A stretch of 64,000 nucleotides of DNA from NCBI RefSeq assembly GCF_014192155.1, contig NZ_JACHXO010000003.1:248001-312000 (forward strand). Direction: 5' to 3'. The position numbers were made by a program, and so were the translations under genes. Every line of letters begins with the position of its first letter. Position 1 is the first letter of the stretch. Under the pieces are notes generated by a model. The model made no database searches. It saw nothing but the letters and a program-made list of their open reading frames with translations, and was not told where the DNA came from. Of the stretch, positions 1 to 10,705 are shown piece by piece. This stretch comes from Roseateles terrae. Lineage in GTDB: Bacteria; Pseudomonadota; Gammaproteobacteria; Burkholderiales; Burkholderiaceae_C.

Positions 1-1
1 G

Positions 2-838
2 AGCGAGGCACAGCGGCAGGCGCTGGAGCGCAAACTCGCCGCCTTTGAGCAGGAAGCCGGACCGCAGATGGTGGTCCTGCTGGTGCCGACAACCGCCCCG
101 GAAGACATCGCCGCCTACGCGCAGCGGGTCGGAGACCAATGGAAGATTGGCCGCCGCAACGTGGGGGACGGGCTGTTGATCATCGTGGCCAAGCAGGACC
201 GGCGCATCAACATCCAGACCGCCAAAGCGCTGGAAGGCGCGGTGCCGGACCTGGCCGCGCGCCAGATCATCGAAAAAGACATCACCCCGGCCTTCCGTGC
301 CGGGGATTACGCCGGCGGCCTGAACCGTGCGGTGGACTCGCTGCAGGCCCGCATCCGAGGCGAGCATCTGCCGGCCCCGCAGGCGCGTGAACGGCGCTCG
401 GCGCCCAGCTCGGGCGGCTTTGATTTCGGCGGCGCGGCGGCTTTGTTCTTCATCGGCGTGCCGGTGGCCGGCGCGCTGCTCACCGCCATGTTCGGACGCA
501 AGCTCGGCAGCCTGGCCACGGGCGGCGGTGCCGGCGCGCTGGGCTGGCTCTACAGCGGCAGCGTGCTGATGGGCGTGGGCGCCGGCATCGCCTCGCTGGT
601 GCTCGTGGGCCTGCTGGGCATCGGCGCGGCGCGGCGGCGTTACAGCGGCGGTGCCAGTCCGTATCGCAGCAGCGCGCACGGCGCCGGCCGCAGTCCCGGG
701 GTCTTCATCCCGCCCATCATCTGGGGCGGCGGTGGTGGCGGCGGTGGCGGCAGCAGCTGGGGCGGCGGAGATGGTGGCGGCTTTTCCTCCGGCGGCGGCG
801 GCGACTTTGGCGGCGGCGGCGCCTCGGGAGACTGGTGA
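2..838 (+). CDS. TPM-domain membrane protein (YgcG-like), 5' end outside window
   Basis: The frame is open from base 2 to the TGA at 836-838, so the first ATG (68) lies inside the domain and the true start is off the left edge. The visible 278 residues begin with a TPM (TPM_phosphatase/YgcG) domain over about residues 1-110, containing VGDGLLIIVA and a late FRAGDYAGGL block. Two or three hydrophobic stretches follow (about 140-215). The last 45 residues are almost pure Gly with Ser, Trp and Asp, the usual tail of this family. Such proteins are normally exported and membrane-anchored, and are often found next to LemA and a second TPM protein; a lemA gene could lie upstream, outside the window. 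The biochemical role is unsettled for the family (photosystem repair in plants, phosphatase activity reported for some). Confidence 0.85.
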   Translation, partial: SEAQRQALERKLAAFEQEAGPQMVVLLVPTTAPEDIAAYAQRVGDQWKIGRRNVGDGLLIIVAKQDRRINIQTAKALEGAVPDLAARQIIEKDITPAFRAGDYAGGLNRAVDSLQARIRGEHLPAPQARERRSAPSSGGFDFGGAAALFFIGVPVAGALLTAMFGRKLGSLATGGGAGALGWLYSGSVLMGVGAGIASLVLVGLLGIGAARRRYSGGASPYRSSAHGAGRSPGVFIPPIIWGGGGGGGGGSSWGGGDGGGFSSGGGGDFGGGGASGDW

Positions 839-1371
839 TGACGCAGGCAAGCTCCGCGACCCCTCGCAGCTCCCGATTCACCCGTCTGCTGCGCCACCGG
901 CTGTGGGATGAAGCCGATGCGCATCGGGCCCTGCCGACCGACGCCCTCGAGCGGCTCGCCGCACGGGTGACGGAGAGCGAGCGCCGTCATGGCGGCGAGA
1001 TTCGCCTGTGTGTGGAGGCCAGCCTGCCACTGAGTTATCTCTGGCGACAGGCCACCGCACGGGAACGGGCGGTGACGCAGTTCGGCAAGTTGCGGGTCTG
1101 GGACACCGAGCACAACAACGGCGTGCTGATCTATCTGCTGCTGGCGGAGCATGCGATCGAGATCGTGGCGGACCGCGGGCTCAATCAATGCGTGAGCGCC
1201 GAGCAGTGGCGGGCCGTCATTCAGAGCCTGCGGGCCGCGCTGCAGGCCGGGCGATTCGAAGATGGGCTGATGGAGGCCGTGCAGGCGGTGGAGCAATTGC
1301 TGGCGCTGCACTTCCCGCCCACAACGGACGGGCCGCGCAATGAGCTGCCCAATGCGGTGGTGGTGCTGTAG
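835..1371 (+). CDS. TPM-domain protein, second copy
   Basis: This is a 178-residue protein with a divergent TPM domain and no Gly-rich tail. It begins with GTG (835) or ATG (838), overlapping the stop of the preceding TPM gene (GGTGATG), so the two are almost certainly translationally coupled. Domain marks include the block ending NNGVLIYLLLAEHAIEIVAD and the late segment around AGRFEDGLMEAVQAVE, which mirror the first protein. No strong signal peptide is visible; the N-terminus is Arg/Ser-rich. Paired TPM genes of unequal length are common in betaproteobacteria, and the two products probably act together at the membrane. It converges on the polyphosphate kinase gene with only 21 bases between the stop codons. 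Confidence 0.8.
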   Translation: MMTQASSATPRSSRFTRLLRHRLWDEADAHRALPTDALERLAARVTESERRHGGEIRLCVEASLPLSYLWRQATARERAVTQFGKLRVWDTEHNNGVLIYLLLAEHAIEIVADRGLNQCVSAEQWRAVIQSLRAALQAGRFEDGLMEAVQAVEQLLALHFPPTTDGPRNELPNAVVVL

Positions 1372-1392
1372 CGGCGTGACCGCGCAGCGGGC

Positions 1393-2316
1393 TCAGGCCA
1401 AGCGCGGAAATGGCGGCAGCGTCTTGAGCTTCGTCTTGAAGCGCTCCCGCAGCGGCGGGTGGCTCAGCGGCGGAAACTCGAATTGCGGCTCCGGGCATTG
1501 CACGTCCGGCAGATGGTCCAGCAGGTGACGGATCAGGGTCAGGCGGCCTCGCCGCTGATCGTTGAAGTCCACCAGCGTCCACGGCACCTGCGGCGTGTGG
1601 GTGGCCTTGAGCATGCGGTCGCGGGCGCGGCCGTAATCCTCATAGTGCTCGCGCGATTGAAGATCGATGGGTGACAGCTTCCATCGCTTGAGCGGGTCTT
1701 CCGCCCGTTCCGCAAAGCGCGCTTCCTGATGAGTCTGGTCGACCGTCAACCAGTATTTGAAGAGCAGCAGGCCATCGTCCACCAGCAACTGTTCAAAGCG
1801 GGGCACCTGTTCCAGAAAAGCGTCGGTCTGCTCGGGCGTGGCGAACCCCATCACCGATTCCACGCCGGCGCGGTTGTACCAGCTGCGATCGAACAGCACG
1901 AGTTCCCCGGCTGCGGGCAGATGCGCCACATGGCGCTGGAAGTACCACTGGCCCTGCTCCCGCTCGCTGGGTTTGGACAAAGCCACCGTGTGGCATTGGC
2001 GCGGATTCAGGGTTTCGGAGATGGCGTTGATGACACCGCCCTTGCCGGCCGTGTCACGCCCCTCAAAAATCACCAGCACCCGGTGGCCGGTGAGCTGCAG
2101 CCACCGGGCCATGTTGTTCAGCTCGACCTGCAGCGCTTCGAGATGCTCGAGGTAGTCGGACTTGGACAGCTTGTGGTCGGCGAGGTCGAGCCGGGTGTCG
2201 GAAGAGGCGTCCTTGCCCGACTTGCCGTCTTTGCCAGACTTGCCGTCCTTGCGCCCCGGGACGGCCTTGTCCAGCCCGCCAGTGCCGTCGTCCTTGCCGT
2301 GCTTCTTCTTGCCCAT
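1393..2316 (-). CDS. ppk2: Polyphosphate kinase 2 family protein
   Basis: PPK2 transfers phosphate between polyphosphate and nucleotides (NDP to NTP, or NMP to NDP depending on class). The 307-residue product has the P-loop EGRDTAGKGG (about 85-94) and the Walker B-like FDRSWYNRAGVE (about 142-153), followed by the lid segment with KYWLTVDQ and RWKLSP. I place the start at ATG 2316 rather than the longer TTG at 2331 because GGAG lies 9 bases upstream of the ATG. The N-terminal 40 residues are a Lys/Gly/Asp-rich repeat (KDGKSGKDGKSG), probably disordered. The substrate class cannot be settled by eye. It is transcribed away from the mutarotase gene, 60 bases downstream of it. Confidence 0.92.
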   Translation of the reverse strand: MGKKKHGKDDGTGGLDKAVPGRKDGKSGKDGKSGKDASSDTRLDLADHKLSKSDYLEHLEALQVELNNMARWLQLTGHRVLVIFEGRDTAGKGGVINAISETLNPRQCHTVALSKPSEREQGQWYFQRHVAHLPAAGELVLFDRSWYNRAGVESVMGFATPEQTDAFLEQVPRFEQLLVDDGLLLFKYWLTVDQTHQEARFAERAEDPLKRWKLSPIDLQSREHYEDYGRARDRMLKATHTPQVPWTLVDFNDQRRGRLTLIRHLLDHLPDVQCPEPQFEFPPLSHPPLRERFKTKLKTLPPFPRLA

Positions 2317-2376
2317 GCGCTGTGACTCCAAACGGTGAGAGCCACAGGCTAACGGATTCGGCTGTCGGCCGGGCGC

Positions 2377-3222
2377 TTATTCCAGTTCCAGGATTTGCAT
2401 CGCGGCCCAGCTTTCGCCCGGGGCCAGGGTGACCGGCTGCAGCACCTGCGCGGCCTCCACACAGAGCATCTGGCGGTAGCCGTCGGCCGGCATATCGCTG
2501 AACTGGGCGCCCTTTTCTTCCCCAGGGTTCCACACCACCACATCGGAGAAGCCTTGCTGGGTGATGCGCACGCGGCGGTCGGTGTCGCGCAGGGTCAGGG
2601 TGTCCCTCAGATCCTGGTAGATGCGGTCCAGCTCGCTGCCATCCAGGCGCAGCAGGTCTTCATGCTGGGTGCCGGCGCGCTTCTCGACGGAGTCCCAGTA
2701 GGCCAGGCCCGACAGGCCCTGCAGCGAGGCACTCATTGAGCTGGTCAGCCGCAGGTAGGTATGCAGCGCGGCGGCGAAGGAGAACGGCGCGTCGCCGCGG
2801 TTCTCGCAGGCCAGTTCCATCTCCAGGGTGCGGCCGCTGATGCGGATGCTGATCTCCGCCTCGAACTGATGGGGCCAGACCATGCGGGTGGCGCCGTCGT
2901 CGGCCAGGCGCAGCACAGCCAGGGCATCGTCCTTGCCGGCCTCGGCACTGATCAGTTGCCAGGGCTTGTTGCGGGCAAAGCCGTGTTTCTGCAGCGGACC
3001 GCGGGCGTTGAATTGCGGAAAGATCACCGGCACACCGCCACGAATGGCCTGGCCGGTGGCGAAGGCGCTGGTGGGTGACAGGTAGAGCTGCTCGTCCCCG
3101 CCGGCGGGCACCCAGGACACCAGATGGGCGCCGTGCAGCAGCAGCGTGGCACGCGCGCCATCGGGCGAGACGAGTTCGAGGGCTTCAAGACCGTGGGAGC
3201 GGGTGACGGGAATGGGGCTCAT
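2377..3222 (-). CDS. D-hexose-6-phosphate mutarotase (aldose 1-epimerase family)
   Basis: This protein interconverts the alpha and beta anomers of hexose 6-phosphates in the cytoplasm (YeaD family). The 281 residues show the family blocks GGVPVIFPQF (about 62-71) and HGFARNKPW, with the likely catalytic His at about 80, then ALHTYLRL and VVWNPGEEK, which supplies the acidic partner. The ATG at 3222 is chosen because the longer frame (to 3339) would run back through a Rho-independent terminator and into the end of the upstream lipoprotein gene. The ribosome-binding site is weak. The terminator just upstream implies an independent promoter that I could not define. Confidence 0.88.
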   Translation of the reverse strand: MSPIPVTRSHGLEALELVSPDGARATLLLHGAHLVSWVPAGGDEQLYLSPTSAFATGQAIRGGVPVIFPQFNARGPLQKHGFARNKPWQLISAEAGKDDALAVLRLADDGATRMVWPHQFEAEISIRISGRTLEMELACENRGDAPFSFAAALHTYLRLTSSMSASLQGLSGLAYWDSVEKRAGTQHEDLLRLDGSELDRIYQDLRDTLTLRDTDRRVRITQQGFSDVVVWNPGEEKGAQFSDMPADGYRQMLCVEAAQVLQPVTLAPGESWAAMQILELE

Positions 3223-3240
3223 GGCGACTTCTGGCTGCTT

Positions 3241-3275
3241 CAAAAACAAAAAACCCACCGGGGGACCGGTGGGTT
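3241..3275 (-). terminator. Rho-independent terminator after the lipoprotein operon
   Basis: A 10-bp perfect stem (3252-3261 with 3266-3275) and a GGGA loop are followed on the minus strand by TTTTTTGTTTTTG. It lies 18 bases past the stop of the DUF799 gene and ends the three-gene lipoprotein operon. Confidence 0.9.
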
Positions 3276-3292
3276 CGGGGCCGGTAGAGGCC

Positions 3293-3988
3293 TTATTTTC
3301 GTTCAGAGACAGGCTTGCGCGGACCGGGCAGCACACCATTGGTGGCTTGATCGCTCAGCAGTCGCGCACTGGCGATGCCGGCCATCTGGTAGCTCTTGTC
3401 GCTGAGGTTGTTGGCGATCTGGTCCACCAGCGCCTTGACCAGCAGTCCGACGATGCCCGCATTGTTGTTGTTCTGCTGCTCGGCGGTGGAGGCCGACGCC
3501 CGGCCATTCCACAGCTGGGTGCCGGTGCGCAGGTCCACCAGCACGGCTTCCATCTCGACCACGGCTTCCGAGCTGATCACCTTGTAGGTGGAGCCGTAGC
3601 GCTTGACCTTGACGTACAGGCCGGCGTCGGCACCGAAGATGTCCCGCAGCCTGGCGCGGTCGATCGCCTGGGCGTCCACCGCATTGTCGACGCCGTTGGT
3701 GCGCAGGGTCTCATCCACCAGCGACACCGGCAGCACGTAGTAGCCGGATTCAGCCAGCGGCTGGGTCAGGGTCGAGAGCACGGCATACGAAGCGCCGACT
3801 TCCGGCGAATCATTCACCGGCGGCAAGATAAGCACCGACGCGGGCTTTGCCGCCTTGAAGGCGGTGTAGTCGTAGGGGGTGGCCTGGTGGGCGCAGGCGG
3901 TCAGTGCGGCCAGCACGGCGGCGGCACCACCGAGGCGGAGCACACGCACCACGGCCGGCGGCAGGAGGCGGGAAAACAGGGGGATCAT
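3293..3988 (-). CDS. DUF799 (GNA1162-type) lipoprotein
   Basis: This is a 231-residue predicted lipoprotein. The N-terminal hydrophobic stretch ends in the lipobox LTAC (about residues 28-31), followed by a DUF799/GNA1162 domain (SVLILPPVNDSPEV, then LYVKVKRYGSTY and AVLVDLRTG). Neisseria GNA1162 is an exposed periplasmic or outer-membrane lipoprotein with a TolB/CsgG-like fold. ATG 3988 has AGGAG seven bases upstream. An alternative ATG at 4012 would overlap the upstream stop by 4 bases but lacks a good ribosome-binding site. It is the last gene of the CsgG-DUF4810-DUF799 set, a trio often kept together, so the products probably assemble into one envelope complex. Confidence 0.87.
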   Translation of the reverse strand: MIPLFSRLLPPAVVRVLRLGGAAAVLAALTACAHQATPYDYTAFKAAKPASVLILPPVNDSPEVGASYAVLSTLTQPLAESGYYVLPVSLVDETLRTNGVDNAVDAQAIDRARLRDIFGADAGLYVKVKRYGSTYKVISSEAVVEMEAVLVDLRTGTQLWNGRASASTAEQQNNNNAGIVGLLVKALVDQIANNLSDKSYQMAGIASARLLSDQATNGVLPGPRKPVSERK

Positions 3989-4008
3989 CGAAAGCTCCTG
4001 AGCCGGGG

Positions 4009-4503
4009 TCATTGCGACTTGGCCGCCGGGGTGGCGGCGGTGGCGGTGGTGCGGGCGGCGGCGGCCGGGGCGGCCGGGGCGGCTGCCGCAACGGCGGCGG
4101 ACGCAGCACCCGCCGGCGCGGACACCGGCGCGCGGCGCTTGAGCAGCAGGTCCACAAACGCGGCGGACTCCGGGAACAGCGCACGTTCGGCTTCCAGATG
4201 GGCCGTGGCGGCGTTGTCGTTGCCGACCTTCGCGTAGAGCAGCGCCAGGTGGCCATGCAGGCCCGGGGGCGAGGCTTCGTTGGCCGCCTTGTTCTTCACC
4301 AGCTGCGCTTCCAGCTTGTCGATCTGTTCGCCGGCATTGGCGCCCGAGGTCTTGAAGTAGTCGTACAGGTTGGACTGGTAGCCGTTCCACTGGTAGAGCG
4401 GCTTGGGCGGCTGGGCGCAGGCGGTGAAAAGCCCGCACAGCACGGCGGTGACGAGCAGGGCTCCGCGGCGGCCAGCGGTCTGGCCGTTCATCTTGAACAT
4501 CAT
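4009..4503 (-). CDS. DUF4810 lipoprotein
   Basis: This is a 164-residue small lipoprotein with signal sequence and lipobox FTAC about 25-29 residues in, followed by PLYQWNGYQSNLYDYFK, the hallmark of DUF4810. A helical middle resembles a TPR-like pair (HLALLYAKVGNDNAATAHLEAE). The C-terminal third is Ala/Pro-rich low complexity and probably extended. AAGGA lies six bases before the ATG. It sits 10 bases after the CsgG-like gene and its stop abuts the DUF799 gene. Its function is unknown; by context it bridges the CsgG-like and DUF799 partners at the outer membrane. Confidence 0.85.
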   Translation of the reverse strand: MMFKMNGQTAGRRGALLVTAVLCGLFTACAQPPKPLYQWNGYQSNLYDYFKTSGANAGEQIDKLEAQLVKNKAANEASPPGLHGHLALLYAKVGNDNAATAHLEAERALFPESAAFVDLLLKRRAPVSAPAGAASAAVAAAAPAAPAAAARTTATAATPAAKSQ

Positions 4504-4513
4504 GGGGATCCTT

Positions 4514-5197
4514 TTAGCGCGCCAGCGGCTTCCAGGCGCCGCTGTCAGCGCCCTGAACCAGGTTGTTCACCGCTTCACGGATGGCCAGATCCAGCACCTT
4601 GCCGTTCAGGGTGGCGTCATAGCTGGCGGTCCCGCCGAAACCCACGACTTCGCGGGTGGACAGGGTGTATTCGCCGGCGCCCTGCACCGAGTACACCACC
4701 TCGGAGGTTTGGCTGTTGACCACATTCAGTGTGACCTTGGCATAAGCGACTTGCGTCTTGCCGCGGCCCAGCACGCCGAACAGCTGCTGGTCGCCGACTT
4801 CCTTGCGACCGAATTCGGTCACGGCGCCGGTCACCAGATAGTCAGCGCCCTTGATGTTGAGGGCACCGGCCTTGAACTTGGCTTCCTGCTGCGCTTCTTC
4901 GAGGTTGTCGCGGTCCAGCACATTGAAGCGGTTGGTCTGCTGCAGGTGGGCCAGCAGGATGGTCTTGGACTGGCTGCCCAGACGGTCGATCGAGTCGGCG
5001 AACATGCCGCGCATGTAGCTGGAGCGGTTGTCGAACTTGCCCACCGCGATCGGTGCACGGGCGCCTTGATAGGCGGCGGGTGCCGGGGTGGTGGGGCGCG
5101 GCACGTCGATGGTGCGTGACTGCTCGGTGGCGCAGGCGGACAGGGCGGCGACGGTCAGGGCCAGGGTGGCGCGACGCGTCCAGGTGGTTTTCAGCAT
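4514..5197 (-). CDS. CsgG/HfaB-family outer-membrane lipoprotein
   Basis: This is a 227-residue predicted lipoprotein with signal ALTVAALSAC (lipid-modified Cys about residue 22). The CsgG-type domain that follows contains APIAVGKFDNRS, a conserved L..LQQTNRFNVLDRDNL block, then GADYLVTGAVTEFG and EVVYSVQGAGEY. CsgG proteins form oligomeric outer-membrane export pores in curli systems, but no curli genes are present. In this three-gene arrangement the role is probably envelope assembly or secretion rather than curli export. GGGAG precedes the ATG. It is the first gene of the operon; the preceding 250 bases hold the ATP-synthase terminator and presumably this operon's promoter. Confidence 0.87.
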   Translation of the reverse strand: MLKTTWTRRATLALTVAALSACATEQSRTIDVPRPTTPAPAAYQGARAPIAVGKFDNRSSYMRGMFADSIDRLGSQSKTILLAHLQQTNRFNVLDRDNLEEAQQEAKFKAGALNIKGADYLVTGAVTEFGRKEVGDQQLFGVLGRGKTQVAYAKVTLNVVNSQTSEVVYSVQGAGEYTLSTREVVGFGGTASYDATLNGKVLDLAIREAVNNLVQGADSGAWKPLAR

Positions 5198-5344
5198 GGA
5201 ACTCCCTCAATACAGCATGGACCTCCCAAGCGGGAGGATGACGCCGGACGTGATGGCAGCGTCATATGACCGACTGTACCTGCGAGGGAGGACGGGGGTC
5301 GAATGTCCGGTGGTGTCCTTGACCGGCTACGTGTGAACCACTGC

Positions 5345-5387
5345 ATGAAAAACGGCAGGGTCCCCCCATAAGGTGGAGCCTGCCGTT
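5345..5387 (-). terminator. Terminator of the ATP synthase operon
   Basis: A 9-bp perfect stem (AACGGCAGG 5351-5359 with CCTGCCGTT 5379-5387) with a 19-base loop is followed on the minus strand by TTTTTCATG. It lies about 75 bases beyond the atpC stop. The remaining intergenic sequence 5198-5345 shows only a short CCTCCC/GGGAGG hairpin and no convincing promoter. Confidence 0.85.
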
Positions 5388-5462
5388 GGTGGTACACCAC
5401 CGTGATCGTCACCACGGGGTGGAGGGTGCGGATGCCGGTGCGAGGCCGTGCCGCCGGGGAGG

Positions 5463-5891
5463 TCAGCGCTTGGCGCGGAACTTCCGGAGCGCGGCGATCT
5501 GCGCGGCCATGGCTGCGAATTCGCTTTGTGCCTTGGCGAAGTCGATATCGCTCTTGGCGTTTTTCATGGCGTCTTCGGCGGCCTTTTTGGCGGCTTCGGC
5601 GCGGGCTTCGTCGAGGTCTTTGCCGCGGATGGCGGTGTCGGCGAGGACGGTGACCTGATCGGGTTGCACTTCGAGCAGGCCGCCGGCGACGAAGACGAAT
5701 TCTTCTTCGTTGTTATCGGCGCGCTGGATGCGCACGGCGCCCGGCTTGATGCGGGTGATGAGGGGCGTGTGCTTGGGCAGGATGCCCAGCTCGCCGCCTT
5801 CGCCCGGGAGAGCCACGAACTTGGCTTCGCCCGAGAAGATTTGCTCTTCGGCCGAGACCACATTCACGTGGATCGTTGCTTGGCTTGCCAT
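5463..5891 (-). CDS. atpC: F1Fo ATP synthase subunit epsilon
   Basis: This 142-residue subunit of the F1 central stalk couples rotation to catalysis and inhibits ATP hydrolysis through its C-terminal helices. The N-terminal beta-sandwich is clear ([29 protein letters not shown] split over about 7-40, then [13 protein letters not shown]). An Ala-rich helical hairpin follows from about residue 90. It is the last gene of the operon, separated from atpD by 184 bases with no other gene visible, and followed by a terminator. Confidence 0.97.
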   Translation of the reverse strand: MASQATIHVNVVSAEEQIFSGEAKFVALPGEGGELGILPKHTPLITRIKPGAVRIQRADNNEEEFVFVAGGLLEVQPDQVTVLADTAIRGKDLDEARAEAAKKAAEDAMKNAKSDIDFAKAQSEFAAMAAQIAALRKFRAKR

Positions 5892-6075
5892 AAGGTTTCC
5901 AATCTATCGATTCGCCGCACGCACTTGAAATGTCGGCTCCGCCGAATTCCAGAGCGCGCGCAACGAGGGAAAAAGATTCAGAAAGCAAGCAGACGGTGTG
6001 GGGGCTAGGCGCTGCGCGGAGCCGGACTGGAGTCCGGCGAGCACAGCAACGACGCCCCCGCGCCGTATGCGCCGC

Positions 6076-7500
<1,425 letters not shown>

Positions 7501-7539
7501 TCAATTCAAATCTATGCGTTGCCTGCGATCGCTCGCCGG

Positions 7540-8415
7540 TCAACCGCTGATGGCGGCGGCGCCGCTGACGATTTCCGACAGTTCCTTCGTGATGGCGGCC
7601 TGACGGGTCTTGTTGTAGACCAGCTTCAGTTCACCAATCAGCGTCCCGGCGTTGTCGGTCGCGGCCTTCATGGCCACCATGCGGGCCGATTGCTCGGACG
7701 CCATGTTCTCGGCCACGGCCTGATAGACCAGGGCTTCGGTGTAGCGCACCAGCAGCTCGTTGATGACCGTCGGGGCATCCGGCTCGTACAGGTAGTCCCA
7801 GGCGTGACCGGCGGCGTCCGTCTCCAGCGACTCCTGAGTCAGGGGCAGCAATTGCAGCACCACCGGCTCCTGCTTCATCGTGTTGACGAAGCGGGTGTAG
7901 CAGAGATAGACGTGCGACAGCTTGCCTTCCGCATAAGCGTCCAGCAGTGTCTTCACCGGGCCGACGAGGCGCTCCAGCTGCGGGGCGTCGCCCAGCTGCG
8001 TGGCATGCGCGACGACCTTGGCGCCGATGCGGTTCATGAAGCCCAGGCCCTTGTTGCCGATCGCCACCACTTCTGACTTCTGACCCGCCGCCTCAAGCTC
8101 CTTGAGCTTGTTGGTGGTGGCGCGAAGCAGGTTGGTGTTGAGACCGCCGCACAGGCCCTTGTCGGTGGTGACCACCACGAAACCAGCCGTCTTGGCCTCG
8201 GGATTCGCCACCATGAACGGGTGACGGTACTCCGGGTTGGCCTTGGACAGGTTGGCGGCAATGTTGCCGACCTTCTCGGCGTAGGGACGGGCCGCACGCA
8301 TCCGGTCTTGCGCCTTGCGCATCTTGGAGGCGGCGACCATTTCCATGGCCTTGGTGATCTTCTTGGTGTTCTCGACCGACTTGATCTTGCCGCGAATTTC
8401 CTTGCCTGCTGCCAT
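7540..8415 (-). CDS. atpG: F1Fo ATP synthase subunit gamma
   Basis: This 291-residue rotor shaft of F1 starts [20 protein letters not shown], the typical N-terminal helix, and ends with the matching C-terminal helix ([19 protein letters not shown] and [14 protein letters not shown]). The [10 protein letters not shown] block about residue 85-95 is diagnostic. AGGAGA precedes the ATG. It lies between atpA and atpD in the standard order, with 106 bases to atpA. Confidence 0.98.
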   Translation of the reverse strand: MAAGKEIRGKIKSVENTKKITKAMEMVAASKMRKAQDRMRAARPYAEKVGNIAANLSKANPEYRHPFMVANPEAKTAGFVVVTTDKGLCGGLNTNLLRATTNKLKELEAAGQKSEVVAIGNKGLGFMNRIGAKVVAHATQLGDAPQLERLVGPVKTLLDAYAEGKLSHVYLCYTRFVNTMKQEPVVLQLLPLTQESLETDAAGHAWDYLYEPDAPTVINELLVRYTEALVYQAVAENMASEQSARMVAMKAATDNAGTLIGELKLVYNKTRQAAITKELSEIVSGAAAISG

Positions 8416-8521
8416 GATTTCTCCTTTCAGTTCCCCGACAAGGCCGCATCGCTGCGGCTGGAGCGCCCGCCATGGCCGGCCAGGGCCGGCTCAGGACGGA
8501 TGCGTCGGGGTTGGGTCATGT

Positions 8522-10075
8522 TCAGGCGAAAGACTTCTTGAAGGAAGTGATCGCTGCGTTCAGTTCGGCTTCGGCGTCCTTGTCCATGGCCTTCACGTCT
8601 TCCAGCTTTTGCAGCAGGGCAGCGTGAGAAGTCTTCAGGAACTGGTGCAGGCCGTGTTCGAACGACAGGACCTTCTTGACGTCGATGTCGTCCATGAAGC
8701 CCTTGTTGGCGGCGTACAGCGACGCACCCATCAGGCTGATGGGCAGCGGCGAGTACTGGGCCTGCTTCAGCAGTTCCGTCACGCGGGCACCACGGTCCAG
8801 CTGCTTGCGGGTCGCGGCGTCCAGGTCGGAAGCGAACTGCGCGAAAGCAGCCAGTTCACGGTACTGGGCCAGGTCGGTACGGATACCGCCGGACAGCGAC
8901 TTGATCAGCTTGGTCTGGGCAGCGCCACCGACGCGCGACACCGAGATACCGGCGTTGATCGCGGGACGGATGCCGGCGTTGAACAGGTTGGTTTCCAGGA
9001 AGATCTGACCGTCGGTGATCGAGATCACGTTGGTCGGAACGAACGCGGACACGTCACCGGCCTGGGTTTCGATGATCGGCAGCGCCGTCAGCGAGCCCGT
9101 CTTGCCCTTGACTTCACCCTTGGTGAAGGCTTCCACGTAGTCGGCGTTCACGCGGGCAGCGCGTTCCAGCAGGCGGCTGTGGAGATAGAACACGTCGCCG
9201 GGGAAGGCTTCGCGGCCCGGAGGACGGCGCAGCAGCAGCGACACTTGACGGTAGGCCACGGCCTGCTTGGACAGATCGTCATAAACGATCAGGGCGTCCT
9301 GGCCACGGTCACGGAAGTATTCACCCATCGTGCAGCCCGAGTAGGCCGACACGTATTGCATCGCCGCCGATTCGGACGACGAAGCGGCCACGACGATGGT
9401 GTAGTCCATCGCACCGGCCTGTTCCAGAGCGCGCACCACGTTCTTGATCGACGAAGCCTTCTGGCCGATCGCAACGTAGACGCAGGTCATGTTCTGACCC
9501 TTCTGGTTGATGATCGCGTCGATGGCCACGGCAGTCTTGCCGGTCTGACGGTCACCGATGATCAGTTCGCGCTGACCACGGCCGACCGGCACCATCGAGT
9601 CGATCGACTTCAGACCGGTCTGCACCGGCTGGTCCACGGACTGACGGGCGATCACGCCCGGCGCGACCTTTTCGATCACGTCGGTCATCTTGGCGTTGAT
9701 CGGGCCCTTGCCGTCGATCGGCTGGCCCAGGGCGTTCACCACACGGCCAATCAGCTCGGGGCCGACCGGCACTTCCAGGATGCGGCCCGTGCACTTGACG
9801 GTGTCGCCTTCCGAGATGTGCTCGTAGGCGCCCAGAATCACGGCACCGACGGAGTCGCGCTCGAGGTTCAGCGCCAGGCCGAAGGTCTGGCTGCCGTCAG
9901 CGGCAGCGGGGAACTCCAGCATTTCGCCTTGCATCACGTCAGACAGGCCGTGCACACGCACGATGCCGTCCGACACGGACACCACGGTGCCCTGATTGCG
10001 GACGTCGGTCGAAGCGCCCAGGCCTTCGATGCGGCTCTTGATGAGTTCGGAAATTTCAGCAGGATTCAGTTGCAT
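8522..10075 (-). CDS. atpA: F1Fo ATP synthase subunit alpha
   Basis: This 517-residue protein is the regulatory nucleotide-binding subunit of F1. P-loop GDRQTGKT is at 174-181, and [10 protein letters not shown] near the N-terminus belongs to the beta-barrel domain. The [16 protein letters not shown] block and the segment with SRVGGAAQ (about 370) are family signatures. The length is normal for betaproteobacteria. It is followed at 106 bases by atpG and preceded at 94 bases by atpH. Confidence 0.98.
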   Translation of the reverse strand: MQLNPAEISELIKSRIEGLGASTDVRNQGTVVSVSDGIVRVHGLSDVMQGEMLEFPAAADGSQTFGLALNLERDSVGAVILGAYEHISEGDTVKCTGRILEVPVGPELIGRVVNALGQPIDGKGPINAKMTDVIEKVAPGVIARQSVDQPVQTGLKSIDSMVPVGRGQRELIIGDRQTGKTAVAIDAIINQKGQNMTCVYVAIGQKASSIKNVVRALEQAGAMDYTIVVAASSSESAAMQYVSAYSGCTMGEYFRDRGQDALIVYDDLSKQAVAYRQVSLLLRRPPGREAFPGDVFYLHSRLLERAARVNADYVEAFTKGEVKGKTGSLTALPIIETQAGDVSAFVPTNVISITDGQIFLETNLFNAGIRPAINAGISVSRVGGAAQTKLIKSLSGGIRTDLAQYRELAAFAQFASDLDAATRKQLDRGARVTELLKQAQYSPLPISLMGASLYAANKGFMDDIDVKKVLSFEHGLHQFLKTSHAALLQKLEDVKAMDKDAEAELNAAITSFKKSFA

Positions 10076-10169
10076 TGCTTGCTCCCATCGGCATCCTGCC
10101 GAAGCAGGACACCAGGGTGAATCGGGGGGATCTTGGCAGTCGGGCTGTCCGCAAAAGGCCTTGGGGGCC

Positions 10170-10703
10170 TCAGGCGGTCAGCGCCACTTTCATGCGTTCC
10201 AGACGGGCCTTCACCGAGGTGTCCAGCACCTCGTCGCCGACCACCACACGGATACCGCCGATCAGGCCAGGCTCCAGCTCAACGTGGGCTTGCAGCTTGC
10301 GACCGAAGCGCTTCTCCAGCGTGGCCACCACCTCGGTCAGCTGGGCTGACTCGATGGGGTAGGCGCTGTAGATCTGCGCATCGGCCACGCCCGCAGCCGC
10401 GTTGGCCAGTTCGTGGAACTGCTGGACCATCGCCGGCAGCGCCGCCAGACGACCGTTGGCGACCACCTCGCGCACGAAGTTCTGCACGCCCGGGAGCAGT
10501 TGCAGCTTCGCGGCCGAGGCCATCACCTGGTAGACCTGGTCGGGACTGACCTTGGGGTCCTCGGCGAACTGGCGCAGGGCGCTGTCCTGGGCGACCAGGG
10601 CCAGCGCGGAGAGTTGCTCCTGCCAGGCCTTGGTGTCCTGTTGGGAGGCCACCTGGTACAGCGCCTCGGCGTAGGGACGGGCAATGGTTGCGAGTTCAGC
10701 CAT
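10170..10703 (-). CDS. atpH: F1Fo ATP synthase subunit delta
   Basis: This 177-residue peripheral-stalk subunit links the alpha/beta crown to subunit b. It begins [15 protein letters not shown], the usual helical N-terminus, and ends with the conserved C-terminal stretch [21 protein letters not shown] broken around residue 145-165, which defines the family. Its start lies 2 bases from the atpF stop, indicating tight coupling. Confidence 0.97.
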   Translation of the reverse strand: MAELATIARPYAEALYQVASQQDTKAWQEQLSALALVAQDSALRQFAEDPKVSPDQVYQVMASAAKLQLLPGVQNFVREVVANGRLAALPAMVQQFHELANAAAGVADAQIYSAYPIESAQLTEVVATLEKRFGRKLQAHVELEPGLIGGIRVVVGDEVLDTSVKARLERMKVALTA

Positions 10704-10705
10704 GA

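Noticed and set aside
4514-5197. CsgG-like gene as a curli secretion system
   Set aside because: No curli subunit, nucleator or accessory genes (csgA, B, E, F) are present; the neighbours are DUF4810 and DUF799.
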